Shown: in pieces, positions 13,186 through 24,767 of the stretch
Layout of the letters: each line of letters opens with the position of its first letter
How positions within the stretch are numbered: the first letter of the stretch is position 1
Assembly: GCA_016946835.1 (NCBI GenBank)
Contig: JACVTC010000010.1
Span: forward strand, 499,501 to 563,500
Reading direction: 5' to 3'
Length of the DNA stretch: 64,000 nucleotides
DNA from: Neocallimastix lanati (nom. inval.)
Taxonomy: Eukaryota > Neocallimastigomycota > Neocallimastigomycetes > Neocallimastigales > Neocallimastigaceae
Made by a program: the position numbers and the translations under genes
Notes under the pieces: model-generated
The model's database searches: none
Seen by the model: only the letters and a program-made list of their open reading frames with translations
What the model was told of the DNA's origin: nothing

Positions 13186-16100
13186 ATGAAGATCTCACAA
13201 TTCGTTACGGTTATTTTATCATTAACATCAGGAACTTTAGCAAAAAGTTTTTGTGATACTAAAGATCACTCTGGAAAAAGTATTAAAGAAACTAGTAACA
13301 AGGTTGGTGCTATTGGTGATATAGGTTATGAATTATGGTCAGATAGTGGTGATAACAGTGCTACTTTCTATTCTGATGGTTCATTCTCTTGTTCATTCAA
13401 GAATGCTAAAGATTATTTATGTCGTTCCGGTCTTTCCTTCGACAGTACTAAGACTCACAAAGAAATTGGTCACATATATGCTGATTTCAAGTTAGTTAAA
13501 CAAGATATTCAAGATGTTGATTATTCATACATTGGTATTTATGGTTGGACTCGTGAACCACTTGTTGAATATTATGTTGTTGATAACTGGCTTAGTCAAT
13601 ACCGTCCAGGTGATTGGGTTGGAAATAAGAAATATGGAGATTTCGAAATTGATGGTGCTGAATATACTGTTTATGAAAATACTCGTACTGGACCATCTAT
13701 TGATGGAGATAATGTTACTTTCAAACAATACTTCAGTATTCGTAAAGAAGCTCGTGACTGTGGTACTATTGATATTACCGCTCACTTTAAAAAATGGGAA
13801 GAACTTGGTTTAACCCTTGGTAAAATGCATGAAGCTAAAGTATTAGGAGAAGCTGGTAGTATTCATGATGGTACTAGTGGTACAGCTGATTTCCCATATG
13901 CTAAAGTTTATATTAAGGATGCTCCAGTTGAGGAGAATAATGATGACGAAGAAGTTACTTATTTATCTGATGAAGAAGAAGAAGAAGTTGATATTAATGG
14001 AGATGAAAATGACGTTATTGAAGATGACGATGAATCGTCTGAAGAAGAAACACCAGTTTCATCTGAAAAAATTAAAGAAAAAACAGAAGAAGTAATTAAA
14101 CCAACTGAAGAAACAACTGAGGAAGTTACAGAACCAATTGAAGAAACAACTGAAGCTGTTACTGAACCAGTTGAAGTTGAACAATCTGACTTCTGTAGTG
14201 CTAAGAAACACACCGGTGAAAGCGTTAAAGAAACTTCAAATAAAGTCGGTACTATTGGTGATATAGGTTATGAATTATGGTCAGATAGTGGTGATAACAG
14301 TGCTACTTTCTATTCTGATGGTTCATTCTCTTGTTCATTCAAGAATGCTAAAGATTATTTATGTCGTTCAGGTCTTTCCTTCGACAGTACTAAGACTCAC
14401 AAAGAAATTGGTCACATATATGCTGATTTCAAGTTAGTTAAACAAGATATTCAAGATGTTGATTATTCATACATTGGTATTTATGGTTGGACTCGTAAAC
14501 CACTTGTTGAATATTATGTTGTTGATAACTGGCTTAGTAAATACCGTCCAGGTGATTGGGTTGGAAATAAGAAATTTGGAGATTTCGAAATTGATGGTGC
14601 TGAATATACTGTTTATGAAAATACTCGTACTGGACCATCTATTGATGGAGATAATGTTACTTTCAAACAATACTTCAGTATTCGTAAAGAAGCTCGTGAC
14701 TGTGGTACTATTGATATTACCGCTCACTTTAAAAAATGGGAAGAACTTGGTTTAACCCTTGGTAAAATGCATGAAGCTAAAGTATTAGGAGAAGCCGGTA
14801 GTATCCATGATGGTACTAGTGGTACAGCTGATTTCCCATATGCTAAAGTTTACATTAAAGATGCACCAGTTGAAGAAGTTCCAGAACCAACTGAAGCTGT
14901 TGCTGAAACTACTGAAATTGTTGAACAACCAACTGAAGCTGTTACTGAAGCTGTTACTGAACCAGTTGAAGTTGAACAATCTGACTTCTGTAGCGCTAAG
15001 AAACACACCGGTGAAAGCGTTAAAGAAACTTCAAATAAAGTCGGTACTATTGGTGATATAGGTTATGAATTATGGTCAGATAGTGGTGATAACAGTGCTA
15101 CTTTCTATTCTGATGGTTCATTCTCTTGTTCATTCAAGAATGCTAAAGATTATTTATGTCGTTCAGGTCTTTCCTTCGACAGTACTAAGACTCACAAAGA
15201 AATTGGTCACATTTATGCTGACTTTAAGTTAGTTAAACAAGATATTAAAGATGTTGATTATTCATACATTGGTATTTATGGTTGGACTCGTAAACCACTT
15301 GTTGAATACTATGTTGTTGATAACTGGCTTAGTCAATACCGTCCAGGTGATTGGGTTGGAAATAAGAAATTTGGAGATTTCGAAATTGATGGTGCTGAAT
15401 ATACTGTTTATGAAAACACTCGTACTGGACCATCTATTGATGGAGATAATGTTACTTTCAAACAATACTTCAGTATTCGTAAAGAAGCTCGTGACTGTGG
15501 TACTATTGATATTACCGCCCACTTTGAAAAGTGGGAAGAACTTGGTTTAACCCTTGGTAAAATGCATGAAGCTAAAGTATTAGGAGAAGCTGGTAGTATC
15601 CATGATGGTACTAGTGGTACAGCTGATTTCCCATATGCTAAAGTTTACATTAAAGATGCACCAGTTGAAGAAGTTCCAGAACCAACTGAAGCTGTTACTG
15701 AAGCTGTTACTGAAGCTGTTACTGAAGCTGTTACTGAACCAGTTGAAGTTGAACAATCTGACTTCTGTAGTGCAAAGAAACACACCGGTGAAAGCGTTAA
15801 AGAAACTTCAAACAAAGTCGGTACTATTGGTGATATAGGTTATGAATTATGGTCAGATAGTGGTGATAACAGTGCTACTTTCTATTCTGATGGTTCATTC
15901 TCTTGTTCATTCAAGAATGCTAAAGATTATTTATGTCGTTCAGGTCTTTCCTTCGACAGTACTAAGACTCACAAAGAAATTGGTCACATTTATGCTGACT
16001 TTAAGTTAGTTAAACAAGATATTAAGGATGTTGATTATTCATACATTGGTATTTATGGTTGGACTCGTAAACCACTTGTTGAATATTATGTTGTTGATAA

Positions 16101-16701
16101 CTGGCTTAGTCAATACCGTCCAGGTGATTGGGTTGGAAATAAGAAATATGGAGATTTCGAAATTGATGGTGCTGAATATACTGTTTATGAAAATACTCGT
16201 ACTGGACCATCTATTGATGGAGATAATGTTACTTTCAAACAATACTTCAGTATTCGTAAAGAAGCTCGTGACTGTGGTACTATTGATATTACCGCTCACT
16301 TTGAAAAGTGGGAAGAACTTGGTTTAACCCTTGGTAAAATGCATGAAGCTAAAGTATTAGGAGAAGCTGGTAGTATTCATGATGGTACTAGTGGTACAGC
16401 TGATTTCCCATATGCTAAAGTTTACATTAAAGATGCCCCAGTTGAAGAAGTCAAGGAGGAAAGTTGTTCACCAAAAATTCTCGCACAAGGATATAGTTGT
16501 TGTCCAAAAGGATGTAGAGTTTACGAAACTGATGAAGATGGTGATTGGGGTTATGTAGACAATGAATGGTGTGGTTGTAAAGTAGACTATAAAATCTGTG
16601 CAAAAGGTTATCCATGTTGTAAAGGAGATTCTGAAATCTACTTAGTAGATGAAGATGGTAACTGGGGTTACGAAGATGATGAATGGTGTTTACTTGCTTA
16701 G
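13186..16701 (+). CDS. Secreted xylanase 1: four GH11 modules plus two fungal dockerins
   Basis: Intronless, 1171 residues. The signal peptide ends about residue 19 (TLA|KSF). Four endo-1,4-beta-xylanase modules (GH11) lie at about 22-247, 336-561, 601-826 and 860-1085. Each keeps the nucleophile Glu in [11 protein letters not shown] (E128 in module 1) and the acid/base Glu in VLGEAG (E222). They also share PSIDG, the GTID block and conserved Cys residues. They resemble rumen fungal XynA. Linkers are acidic and rich in PTEAVTE; the first is a long Asp/Glu tract. Two Cys-rich CBM10-type dockerins end the protein (about 1093-1132 and 1135-1171), with DGDWG and EWC motifs. The second ends in WCLLA and lacks the usual Gly after WC. 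All four modules look catalytically competent. The enzyme is expected to hydrolyse xylan while docked on a cellulosome scaffoldin. Unlike genes 2 and 3 it lacks CE4. Confidence 0.93.
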   Translation: MKISQFVTVILSLTSGTLAKSFCDTKDHSGKSIKETSNKVGAIGDIGYELWSDSGDNSATFYSDGSFSCSFKNAKDYLCRSGLSFDSTKTHKEIGHIYADFKLVKQDIQDVDYSYIGIYGWTREPLVEYYVVDNWLSQYRPGDWVGNKKYGDFEIDGAEYTVYENTRTGPSIDGDNVTFKQYFSIRKEARDCGTIDITAHFKKWEELGLTLGKMHEAKVLGEAGSIHDGTSGTADFPYAKVYIKDAPVEENNDDEEVTYLSDEEEEEVDINGDENDVIEDDDESSEEETPVSSEKIKEKTEEVIKPTEETTEEVTEPIEETTEAVTEPVEVEQSDFCSAKKHTGESVKETSNKVGTIGDIGYELWSDSGDNSATFYSDGSFSCSFKNAKDYLCRSGLSFDSTKTHKEIGHIYADFKLVKQDIQDVDYSYIGIYGWTRKPLVEYYVVDNWLSKYRPGDWVGNKKFGDFEIDGAEYTVYENTRTGPSIDGDNVTFKQYFSIRKEARDCGTIDITAHFKKWEELGLTLGKMHEAKVLGEAGSIHDGTSGTADFPYAKVYIKDAPVEEVPEPTEAVAETTEIVEQPTEAVTEAVTEPVEVEQSDFCSAKKHTGESVKETSNKVGTIGDIGYELWSDSGDNSATFYSDGSFSCSFKNAKDYLCRSGLSFDSTKTHKEIGHIYADFKLVKQDIKDVDYSYIGIYGWTRKPLVEYYVVDNWLSQYRPGDWVGNKKFGDFEIDGAEYTVYENTRTGPSIDGDNVTFKQYFSIRKEARDCGTIDITAHFEKWEELGLTLGKMHEAKVLGEAGSIHDGTSGTADFPYAKVYIKDAPVEEVPEPTEAVTEAVTEAVTEAVTEPVEVEQSDFCSAKKHTGESVKETSNKVGTIGDIGYELWSDSGDNSATFYSDGSFSCSFKNAKDYLCRSGLSFDSTKTHKEIGHIYADFKLVKQDIKDVDYSYIGIYGWTRKPLVEYYVVDNWLSQYRPGDWVGNKKYGDFEIDGAEYTVYENTRTGPSIDGDNVTFKQYFSIRKEARDCGTIDITAHFEKWEELGLTLGKMHEAKVLGEAGSIHDGTSGTADFPYAKVYIKDAPVEEVKEESCSPKILAQGYSCCPKGCRVYETDEDGDWGYVDNEWCGCKVDYKICAKGYPCCKGDSEIYLVDEDGNWGYEDDEWCLLA

Positions 16702-16800
16702 AAAGAAAATTTATCATCAAAAATATTATCTGATCATTGACTATTCAGCTTAGAAAGAAAATTTATCATCAAAAATATTATCTGATCATTGACTATTCAA
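16697..16800 (+). repeat. 52-bp tandem duplication spanning the xylanase 1 stop codon
   Basis: Unit 16697-16748 (starting CTTAGAAAGAAAATTT) is repeated at 16749-16800 with one change at the end. The duplicated block contains the terminal TAG, so a second copy of the stop and proximal 3' UTR lies just downstream. Confidence 0.9.
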
Positions 16801-16846
16801 GTGATAATATTAAATATATAAAAAACAAAATAATAACATTGTCAAT

Positions 16847-16878
<32 letters not shown>

Positions 16879-17399
16879 GATAAAAAATAAAAAAAAAATA
16901 ATTAATAATATAAAAAATATGAATATATGCATAATTATAAAAATATATAGAAATATATATATGTTAATTATTAATATCTATAAAAATTGATATATAATTA
17001 ATAATAGAATTTTAATTTTTAATTAATAATGAAAATAGTTTATAAGTAAAAGGTTATTAAAAATTAAAATAATATAATAATAAATGTAAAAAATATAAAT
17101 AATGTAAAAAATATAGTTAATATTTAAAATAAAAATAATAAAATAAAAATATATAAAATATAATTAATAAATGAAATTTAGTTAATATTAAAAATAAAAT
17201 AATAAAATAAAAATATATAAAATATAATTAATAATGAAATTTAAATTTTTTAATTATTATAATAAAAATAGTTATATAAAAGTGAATTAATAAAAATAGA
17301 AATAATAAAATAAAAAAAAAATAAATTTACAAAATATTTAATTATTATAATAAAAATAGTTATATAAAAGTGAATTAATAAAAAAAAAAATGATAAAAT

Positions 17400-18330
17400 A
17401 AAAAATATAAATTTATATTATATATATATTAATTATTAACATTTACATTAATTTTCTTGTACTTCGTGAAATAAAAAATATAATAAATAGAATTACTAAT
17501 ACAGTAACATGAAATAAAAAATATAATAAATAGAATTATTAATAAAGTAAATTAATAAAAATAATAAAATAATAAAAATAAAAATAATAAAATAAAAAAC
17601 ATAAATTTATATTATATATATATTAATTATTAACATTTACATTAATTTTCTTGTACTTCGTGAAATAAAAAATATAATAAATAGAATTACTAATACAGTA
17701 ACATGAAATAAAAAATATAATAAATAGAATTATTAATAAAGTAAATTAATAAAAATAATAAAATAATAAAAATAAAAATAAAAATAAAAAATATAAATTT
17801 ATATATACATTATTAACATTTACATTAATTTTCTTGTACTTCATGAAATAAAAAATATAATAAATAGAATTACTAATACAGTAACATGAAATAAAAAATA
17901 TAATAAATAGAATTATTAATAAAGTAAATTAATAAAAATAATAAAATAATAAAAATAAAAATAATAAAATAAAAAACATAAATTTATATTATATATATAT
18001 TAATTATTAACATTTACATTAATTTTCTTGTACTTCGTGAAATAAAAAATATAATAAATAGAATTACTAATACAGTAACATGAAATAAAAAATATAATAA
18101 ATAGAATTATTAATAAAGTAAATTAATAAAAATAATAAAATAATAAAAATAAAAATAAAAATAAAAAATATAAATTTATATATACATTATTAACATTTAC
18201 ATTAATTTTCTTGTACTTCATGAAATAAAAAATATAATAAATAGAATTACTAATACAGTAACATGAAATAAAAAATATAATAAATAGAATTATTAATAAA
18301 GTAAATTAATAAAAATAATAAAATAATAAA
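17400..18330. repeat. Minisatellite with higher-order (dimeric) structure
   Basis: The marker CTTGTACTTC occurs at 17456, 17650, 17833, 18027 and 18210, giving spacings of 194, 183, 194 and 183 bp. Copies at 17456, 17650 and 18027 read CTTCGTGAA; those at 17833 and 18210 read CTTCATGAA. A 377-bp dimer therefore appears to have been duplicated as a unit. Confidence 0.85.
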
Positions 18331-18548
18331 AAAATAAAAATATAAAAAATATAATATTAAAAATAAAATAAAAATATAAAAAATAATATTAAAATTAAAA
18401 ATAAATGTAATAAAATAAAAATATAAAAAATATAACTAATAATGAATTTTTAATTTCTTAATTATAATATTAAATATATTATAAAATACCAATACCCCTG
18501 GAAAGTAAAGATTATGTAGAAATCGAAGATCTCTAGGGATACTACATA

Positions 18549-19035
18549 GAAAAAAATTGTACAAAAAAATAAAGTTAGATACTGATGTAAAATTTTATTT
18601 ATATAACATTATTTCAACCAAATATATAATATTATTTATTTATAAAAAATGATTCAAAAATTCAAAAATATTTATAAATAATTGAAAATTATTTATTTTT
18701 TCATTTATTGTGAAAAAATTGTACAAAAAAATAAAGTTAGATACTGATGTAAAATTTTATTTATAAAAAATGATTCAAAAATTCAAAAATATTTATAAAT
18801 AATTGAAAATTATTTATTTTTTCATTTATTGTGAAAAAATTGTACAAAAAAATAAAGTTAGATACTGATGTAAAATTTTATTTATATAACATTATTTCAG
18901 AATATATTAAGCGAAGTATCAACTTCGAAAAACACGCAGCCTACCAAATATATAATATTATTTATTTATAAAAAATGATTCAAAAATTCTAAAATATTTA
19001 TAAATAATTGAAAATTATTTATTTTTTCATTTATT
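18549..19035. repeat. Three-copy direct repeat with an insert in the third copy
   Basis: The block beginning AAAATTGTACAAAAAAATAA is present near 18553, 18716 and 18837. Copy two lacks the middle (ATATAACATTATTTCAACC). Copy three carries about 43 extra bases, including the hairpin-like GAAGTATCAACTTC (about 18914-18927). Confidence 0.75.
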
Positions 19036-21268
19036 GTGAAATTATATATGCTGTTTAAGAAATAAAAACAAATTACAATAATTATATATATTTATTATAA
19101 AATAGCTATATAATATATTATCAGTATTATTATAATTATTAATTATATATTAGATATTAATCTTATATTAAATAATGAAAAATTAATTAAAATTTACTAT
19201 TAAGAGTCACAATGGAAAAAAGAATTTTTATTATTTAAATAATTATTATTTTAAAATACTTTTTCAATTATATATATATTTAAACATTTCAATATTTTTT
19301 TTTAATATTTTTTTCTTAAAATTCTTTATATGTTATTTCAAAAAAATACAAATAAAAATAATTAAATATTATATTGACTAGAAAATAAAAAACAGAATTG
19401 TTTAACAAAATTTTATCATATATTTTTTTCTATATTTTTTTACTTTTTAGATTTTAATTTAAAATATTTCTTTTAAATAAATTGTTAACCAATACTATTA
19501 TTATTTTTTTTCAAAAATAAAATATTAATAAATACAATATCAATATATGGCTATTTTTAGTACCCCATGATATTTTATATGAAAAATAAATAATTGTAAA
19601 GATAAAATATAAAAATAATATAATTATTAATTATAACGATAATAATAATAATACTAAAATGGAAATTTAAATAATAGAAATTATATTGTAATTTATTCTA
19701 TTATTATGTACAATTTCATTTTTAAATATATATAATTATTTAACTTTTATATTCATTATTAATATTTAAAATTGTAATATTAACAATATAAAAATACATT
19801 TTATAAAATTTTAATATACAATTAAATATAAATATAGGAATGTTTTTCTATTGAAATGTACCGTAAGTATTGTCCCATCTTTTCAATTAACTTTATTTTA
19901 TATTTTTTGTATATAATAACTAGAAATTAATTTATTTTTGAAAAACTTTATTTAATATTTTAAACAATACGAAATATTATGATAAAAATATGACTAATAT
20001 TATAAATTTATTTAAAATCAAAAATTTTAAAAAATATTAGATTTTAAAGAGAAAAATATCTATTGAATACACTTAAAACATTAATTAGACTGTTATAAAA
20101 ATTTTTTAAAATATTTATTTTTAAAAATTTGCTTGTTACTAAAATTTTTTAAACTATTTATTTTTAAAAATTTGCCCAAGCACTTTACACTCTTTTTTTT
20201 AAAAAAATATATATATATATATAAAAATATATATATTTTTTTTTGAAGAATAAAAAAATAAAAATATAAAATTTACTAATTAATAATAGATTTCTATACT
20301 TACGAATTGTCACCTTCAATCAATTGTTATATTTACTAGATTTTTTAGTACTTTGGGGAATTTATTAGTTAAAAATTTTTAAATTATTTTTTAATGTTGA
20401 CCAAAAAAAAAAAAACACTCAATTTTGTTCATGGAATAAATAAATTTATTAATTTTTGAAAAATACATAATCAATTTTGAACTTAAACTAAAAAATTGAT
20501 TAAATTAAATTTTTATATATAAATAATTATTCAATTCGATTCAGTTTATAATATTTATATAAAATGTTTATTTTTTATTTTTATTTTATATTTTATTTTA
20601 AAAAAAAAAATTTCATTTTAATAAAAAATGTTAATATTGTCATATAATTTAATATATTGTTTTCTTTATAATATAACATTGTTTCTTTTAATTATACCAA
20701 GAAATCAATGTTTCAATTTGTAAATATTTTATTTATAGTATTTTAAAATTTTTTATAATAATAAATTAATATTTATAACTTTTAATAATTAAAAAAAAAT
20801 AATTATTATTAATAAATTAAAGTACATTTACTATTGTTTTTATTTAAATTTCTTCAATAATTATATTTATTGTTATTATAATATTACACATTATTAACTA
20901 ATTTAATTAAATAATAAATCATTAAAACAATTAATACAAATAATGTAATTAAATAAATAAGTAATTATACATTTGATTCATTAAATTCTTAGTTTATTTA
21001 AAAAAAAAACTAAAATAATCTTCAAAATATTGAAATAGGAATATTAATAGAATATAGGTAAAATATCTAATTCTTAAATAACTTTGATTACTAAATTCGT
21101 TTTAGAATTACTATTTAGAAAAATTTTATTTATTATCTTTAATTCATCTTTTAAAATGTTAATTTTTTTAATATAATAATGCTTTTACAAAAAACAAAAA
21201 AGAAAAAATATAATATATGTATAAATAGAATTTATATAAATTCTATTTTTATTAAAAAGATATCTTTA

Positions 21269-21454
21269 TATATCTATTTATTAAAATTGTTTTTCTTTTT
21301 CTAAATCATGAACTATTCATATTAAATTATCATTAATAGGAACACAAAGCTTTATGAAATCGTATTATCGGTTGTTGTATTAGTTGCTTTATTGAATGTA
21401 AAATTTAATTATCTATTTATTAAAATTGTTTTTCTTTTCTAAATCATGAACTAG
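21269..21454. repeat. Direct repeat flanking the long inverted repeat
   Basis: The segment ATCTATTTATTAAAATTG... through AAATCATGAACTA occurs at about 21269-21313 and again at 21410-21453. The second copy runs straight into the left arm of the 123-bp inverted repeat. Confidence 0.7.
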
Positions 21455-21712
21455 TTAAAAATTATATATTTTTCCATTATATATATATTTATTAAAATTA
21501 AATTTCATTTTCTATATTATTTACTATTTAACAATTATATATTTTAATGTTTTTATTATTTCCTTTTAATTATTTATGATTAATAATAAATAAATAATTA
21601 AAAGGAAATAATAAAAACATTAAAATATATAATTGTTAAATAGTAAATAATATAGAAAATGAAATTTAATTTTAATAAATATATATATAATGGAAAAATA
21701 TATAATTTTTAA
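21455..21712. repeat. Perfect 123-bp inverted repeat (foldback)
   Basis: Arm 21455-21577 is the exact reverse complement of 21590-21712 by eye, with a 12-nt loop (GATTAATAATAA). No open frame and no terminal motif of a known transposon is seen. The second copy of the direct repeat ATCATGAACTA abuts the left arm. Confidence 0.92.
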
Positions 21713-22016
21713 TTTAATGTTAATGACCAGTTTTAATTATCAAAATCTTATTATTATTTAATATTACTCGGAAAATAATAATAATAACAATAAATTCTAT
21801 ATTATATTAACTTATATTTTAATACTAAATCATATTTAATCATTATTCCATTATTTATTTACATATTTAATTTCGTTTTAATTTATTTATATTATTTTAT
21901 TAATAAATTTTAAAAAGAAAAATTAATATAAAAACAAAGAAATTTTACCTATTTTTATTTTGTTAATAATTATCAATAATTATTATTATAATATTTATTG
22001 TAATATAATTTGAAAA

Positions 22017-22034
22017 TTTTCACTGGTTGAAAAA
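22017..22034 (+). promoter_or_regulatory. Conserved upstream motif TTTTCACTGGTTGAAAAA (xylanase 2)
   Basis: An identical 18-mer lies upstream of xylanase 3 (about 32849). It is 70 bp before this start codon and contains a CACTGG core unusual in this composition. It is a candidate promoter element or transcription factor site. Confidence 0.5.
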
Positions 22035-22103
22035 AGAAAATTAAATAAATATTAATAAAAAAAATTATATTATATATAATTTTTTTTGAGAAAATTGTTA
22101 AAA

Positions 22104-24767
22104 ATGAAATCCTCAAAAGTTATTTCATTATTATTATCATTAGCTGCAACAGGTATTGCTAATGCTCAAAGTTTTTGTAATTCAGCCAAACATACTGGTG
22201 AAAGTGTTAAGATTACCAGTAATAAAGTAGGTTCTATTAATGGTATTGGTTATGAATTATGGGCTGATAGTGGTAATAATAGTGCTACTTTCTATTCTGA
22301 TGGTTCATTTTCTTGTACATTCCAAAATGCCAAAGATTATTTATGTCGTTCTGGTCTTTCATTCGATAGTACTAAGACTCATGATCAACTTGGTCATATG
22401 TATGCTGACTTTAAATTAGTTAAGCAAAATATTCAAAATGTAGATTATTCCTACATTGGTGTTTACGGTTGGAGTAGAAGTCCACTTGTTGAATACTATG
22501 TCGTTGATAATTGGCTCAGTCAATGGCGTCCAGGTGATTGGGTTGGTAATAAAAAACATGGTGACTTCGTCATTGATGGTGCTACTTATACTGTTTATGA
22601 AAATACTCGTACTGGTCCATCTATTGATGGAAATACAACCTTCAAACAATTCTTCAGTATTCGTAAAGAAGCTCGTGATTGTGGTACAATTGATATTACT
22701 GCTCACTTCCAACAATGGGAAAAACTTGGTATGAAACTTGGTAAGATGCATGAAGCTAAAGTTTTAGGTGAAGCTGGTAGTAATGGTGGAGGTACAACTG
22801 GTACTGCTGATTTCCCATATGCCAAAGTTTACCTTGGCAATTCAAATAATGAGCCAATTGAAAAACAAGATACTTGCTCAGCCAAAATTATTGCTCAAGG
22901 TTATGAATGCTGTCCAAGTGACTGTGAAACTATTTATACAGATGATGATGGTGACTGGGGTGTTAACAACAATCAATGGTGTGGTTGTGGTAACAAAAAA
23001 ACAGAACCAAAACCAATTGGTTCCTGTTCTGTTAACATTTTAAACCAAGGTTATGAATGCTGTCCAAGTGATTGTGAAGTCATTTATACAGATAATGATG
23101 GTGACTGGGGTGTTAACAACAATCAATGGTGTGGTTGTGGTAACAGAACTTCAGTACCAGAAGTTACTTGTTCATCTAATATTAAAGCCCAAGGTTATAA
23201 ATGTTGCTCTGCTAATTGTATTGTTTATTACACTGATGCTGATGGTGATTGGGGTATTGAAAATGATGAATGGTGTGGATGTGGTAATAGTAAGTCTACT
23301 ACTACAGTTATTAAAACTACTACAACTACTAATAAAACCTCAACTACTCAAGCTTCAGTTAATACGAACTTCTGTTCTAATGCTAAGCATTCCGGTGAAA
23401 GTGTTAAGATTACCAGTAATAAAGTAGGTTCTATTAATGGTATTGGTTATGAATTATGGGCTGATAGTGGTAATAATAGTGCTACTTTCTATTCTGATGG
23501 TTCATTTTCTTGTACATTCCAAAATGCCAAAGATTATTTATGTCGTTCTGGTCTTTCATTCGATAGTACTAAGACTCATGATCAACTTGGTCATATGTAT
23601 GCTGACTTTAAATTAGTTAAGCAAAATATTCAAAATGTAGATTATTCCTACATTGGTGTTTACGGTTGGAGTAGAAGTCCACTTGTCGAATACTATGTCG
23701 TTGATAATTGGCTCAGTCAATGGCGTCCAGGTGATTGGGTTGGTAATAAGAAACATGGTGACTTCGTCATTGATGGTGCTACTTACACTGTTTATGAAAA
23801 TACTCGTACTGGTCCATCTATTGATGGAAATACAACCTTCAAACAATTCTTCAGTATTCGTAAAGAAGCTCGTGATTGTGGTACAATTGATATTACTGCT
23901 CACTTCCAACAATGGGAAAAACTTGGTATGAAACTTGGTAAGATGCATGAAGCTAAAGTTTTAGGTGAAGCTGGTAGTAATGGTGGAGGTACAACTGGTA
24001 CTGCTGATTTCCCATATGCTAAAGTTTATATTGGATCTGGTAATAGTGATAATACTGATGGTAACAATACTAATACTGGTGGTAGCACTAGTGGTAATAC
24101 TTCAAGTTACCCAAAGGGTTCTGGTTTAAAATTTTACACTCAATGTAACAATCCAAAGCATTGGGCCATGACTTATGATGATGGACCAACTGAATTTGCT
24201 GATGCTATTTTGGATCTCTTAAAGGAAAAGAATATGAAGGCTACTTTCTTTGTTCTTGGTCAAATGTATATGGATGCCAATAGTTCTGAATGGAAACGAA
24301 TTGTTAAAAGAATGGATAGTGAAGGTCACATTGTTGGTACTCATACATATACTCACCCAGATTTAACTGGTCTCTCTCGTCAACAAATTATAGATGAAAT
24401 GAATAAAATTACTAATGCCGTTTACAGTGCTATTGGTAAGAAACCAGCCTTCATGCGTCCACCATATGGTTCTGGTAGTGGTAATCAAACTGTTATGGGT
24501 GCTCTTCAAGAAGTTGGCTATGTTGCTGCTATTAATTGGAATGTTGATCCAATGGATTATAGTAATGGTGGTGATATTAATTATGCTAAACAAGTTATTA
24601 ACCAAGCTAAGGGTAGACCAATTATTACCCTAAATCACTTAAAATATGGAGGTGCTACTCAAAGTGGTATTTTAGCTTTAGCTAATGCTGAAATTGAACT
24701 TATGCTTTCTAATGGTTACACTCCTGTTACCATGGAAGAATGTCTTGGTATTAGTGCCTACCAATAA
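22104..24767 (+). CDS. Secreted xylanase 2: GH11, three dockerins, GH11, CE4 deacetylase
   Basis: 887 residues, no introns. I start at ATG 22104; an in-frame TTG 18 nt upstream is not a credible start. The signal peptide ends about residue 22 (NAQ|SFC). Order: GH11 (about 24-250); three Cys-rich dockerins (about 258-297, 305-343, 352-392); Thr-rich linker; second GH11 (from 423); Gly/Ser/Asn linker; CE4/NodB domain (about 680-887). Both GH11 modules keep LVEYY and LGEAG catalytic Glu. CE4 motifs: TYDDGP (D692, D693), HTYTH (H747, H751), RPPYG, a WNVDP block and LNHL. The metal-binding Asp-His-His set is complete. The CE4 resembles fungal chitin deacetylases more than bacterial acetylxylan esterases, so the substrate could be acetylxylan or a chito-oligomer. 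Linking debranching to chain cleavage on a cellulosome fits the architecture. Confidence 0.92.
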   Translation: MKSSKVISLLLSLAATGIANAQSFCNSAKHTGESVKITSNKVGSINGIGYELWADSGNNSATFYSDGSFSCTFQNAKDYLCRSGLSFDSTKTHDQLGHMYADFKLVKQNIQNVDYSYIGVYGWSRSPLVEYYVVDNWLSQWRPGDWVGNKKHGDFVIDGATYTVYENTRTGPSIDGNTTFKQFFSIRKEARDCGTIDITAHFQQWEKLGMKLGKMHEAKVLGEAGSNGGGTTGTADFPYAKVYLGNSNNEPIEKQDTCSAKIIAQGYECCPSDCETIYTDDDGDWGVNNNQWCGCGNKKTEPKPIGSCSVNILNQGYECCPSDCEVIYTDNDGDWGVNNNQWCGCGNRTSVPEVTCSSNIKAQGYKCCSANCIVYYTDADGDWGIENDEWCGCGNSKSTTTVIKTTTTTNKTSTTQASVNTNFCSNAKHSGESVKITSNKVGSINGIGYELWADSGNNSATFYSDGSFSCTFQNAKDYLCRSGLSFDSTKTHDQLGHMYADFKLVKQNIQNVDYSYIGVYGWSRSPLVEYYVVDNWLSQWRPGDWVGNKKHGDFVIDGATYTVYENTRTGPSIDGNTTFKQFFSIRKEARDCGTIDITAHFQQWEKLGMKLGKMHEAKVLGEAGSNGGGTTGTADFPYAKVYIGSGNSDNTDGNNTNTGGSTSGNTSSYPKGSGLKFYTQCNNPKHWAMTYDDGPTEFADAILDLLKEKNMKATFFVLGQMYMDANSSEWKRIVKRMDSEGHIVGTHTYTHPDLTGLSRQQIIDEMNKITNAVYSAIGKKPAFMRPPYGSGSGNQTVMGALQEVGYVAAINWNVDPMDYSNGGDINYAKQVINQAKGRPIITLNHLKYGGATQSGILALANAEIELMLSNGYTPVTMEECLGISAYQ

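Larger units (their letters stand above)
16801..22103. other. A+T-rich spacer between xylanases 1 and 2
   Basis: No gene found in 5.3 kb. It contains a minisatellite with alternating 194/183-bp units (17400-18330), a shorter direct-repeat block (18549-19035), a perfect 123-bp inverted repeat (21455-21712), and poly(T) at 16851-16879. Two patches of more normal composition (18485-18545 and 20280-20360) have no recognisable content. Confidence 0.6.

Noticed and set aside
13525-16299. Repeated minus-strand and shifted plus-strand open frames inside the xylanase genes
   Set aside because: They recur at the same place in every GH11 module and are shadows of the coding frame's codon pattern.
18485-18545. 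Possible tRNA in a patch with CCCCTGG and CTAGGGATA
   Set aside because: No acceptor stem, box A or box B could be fitted.
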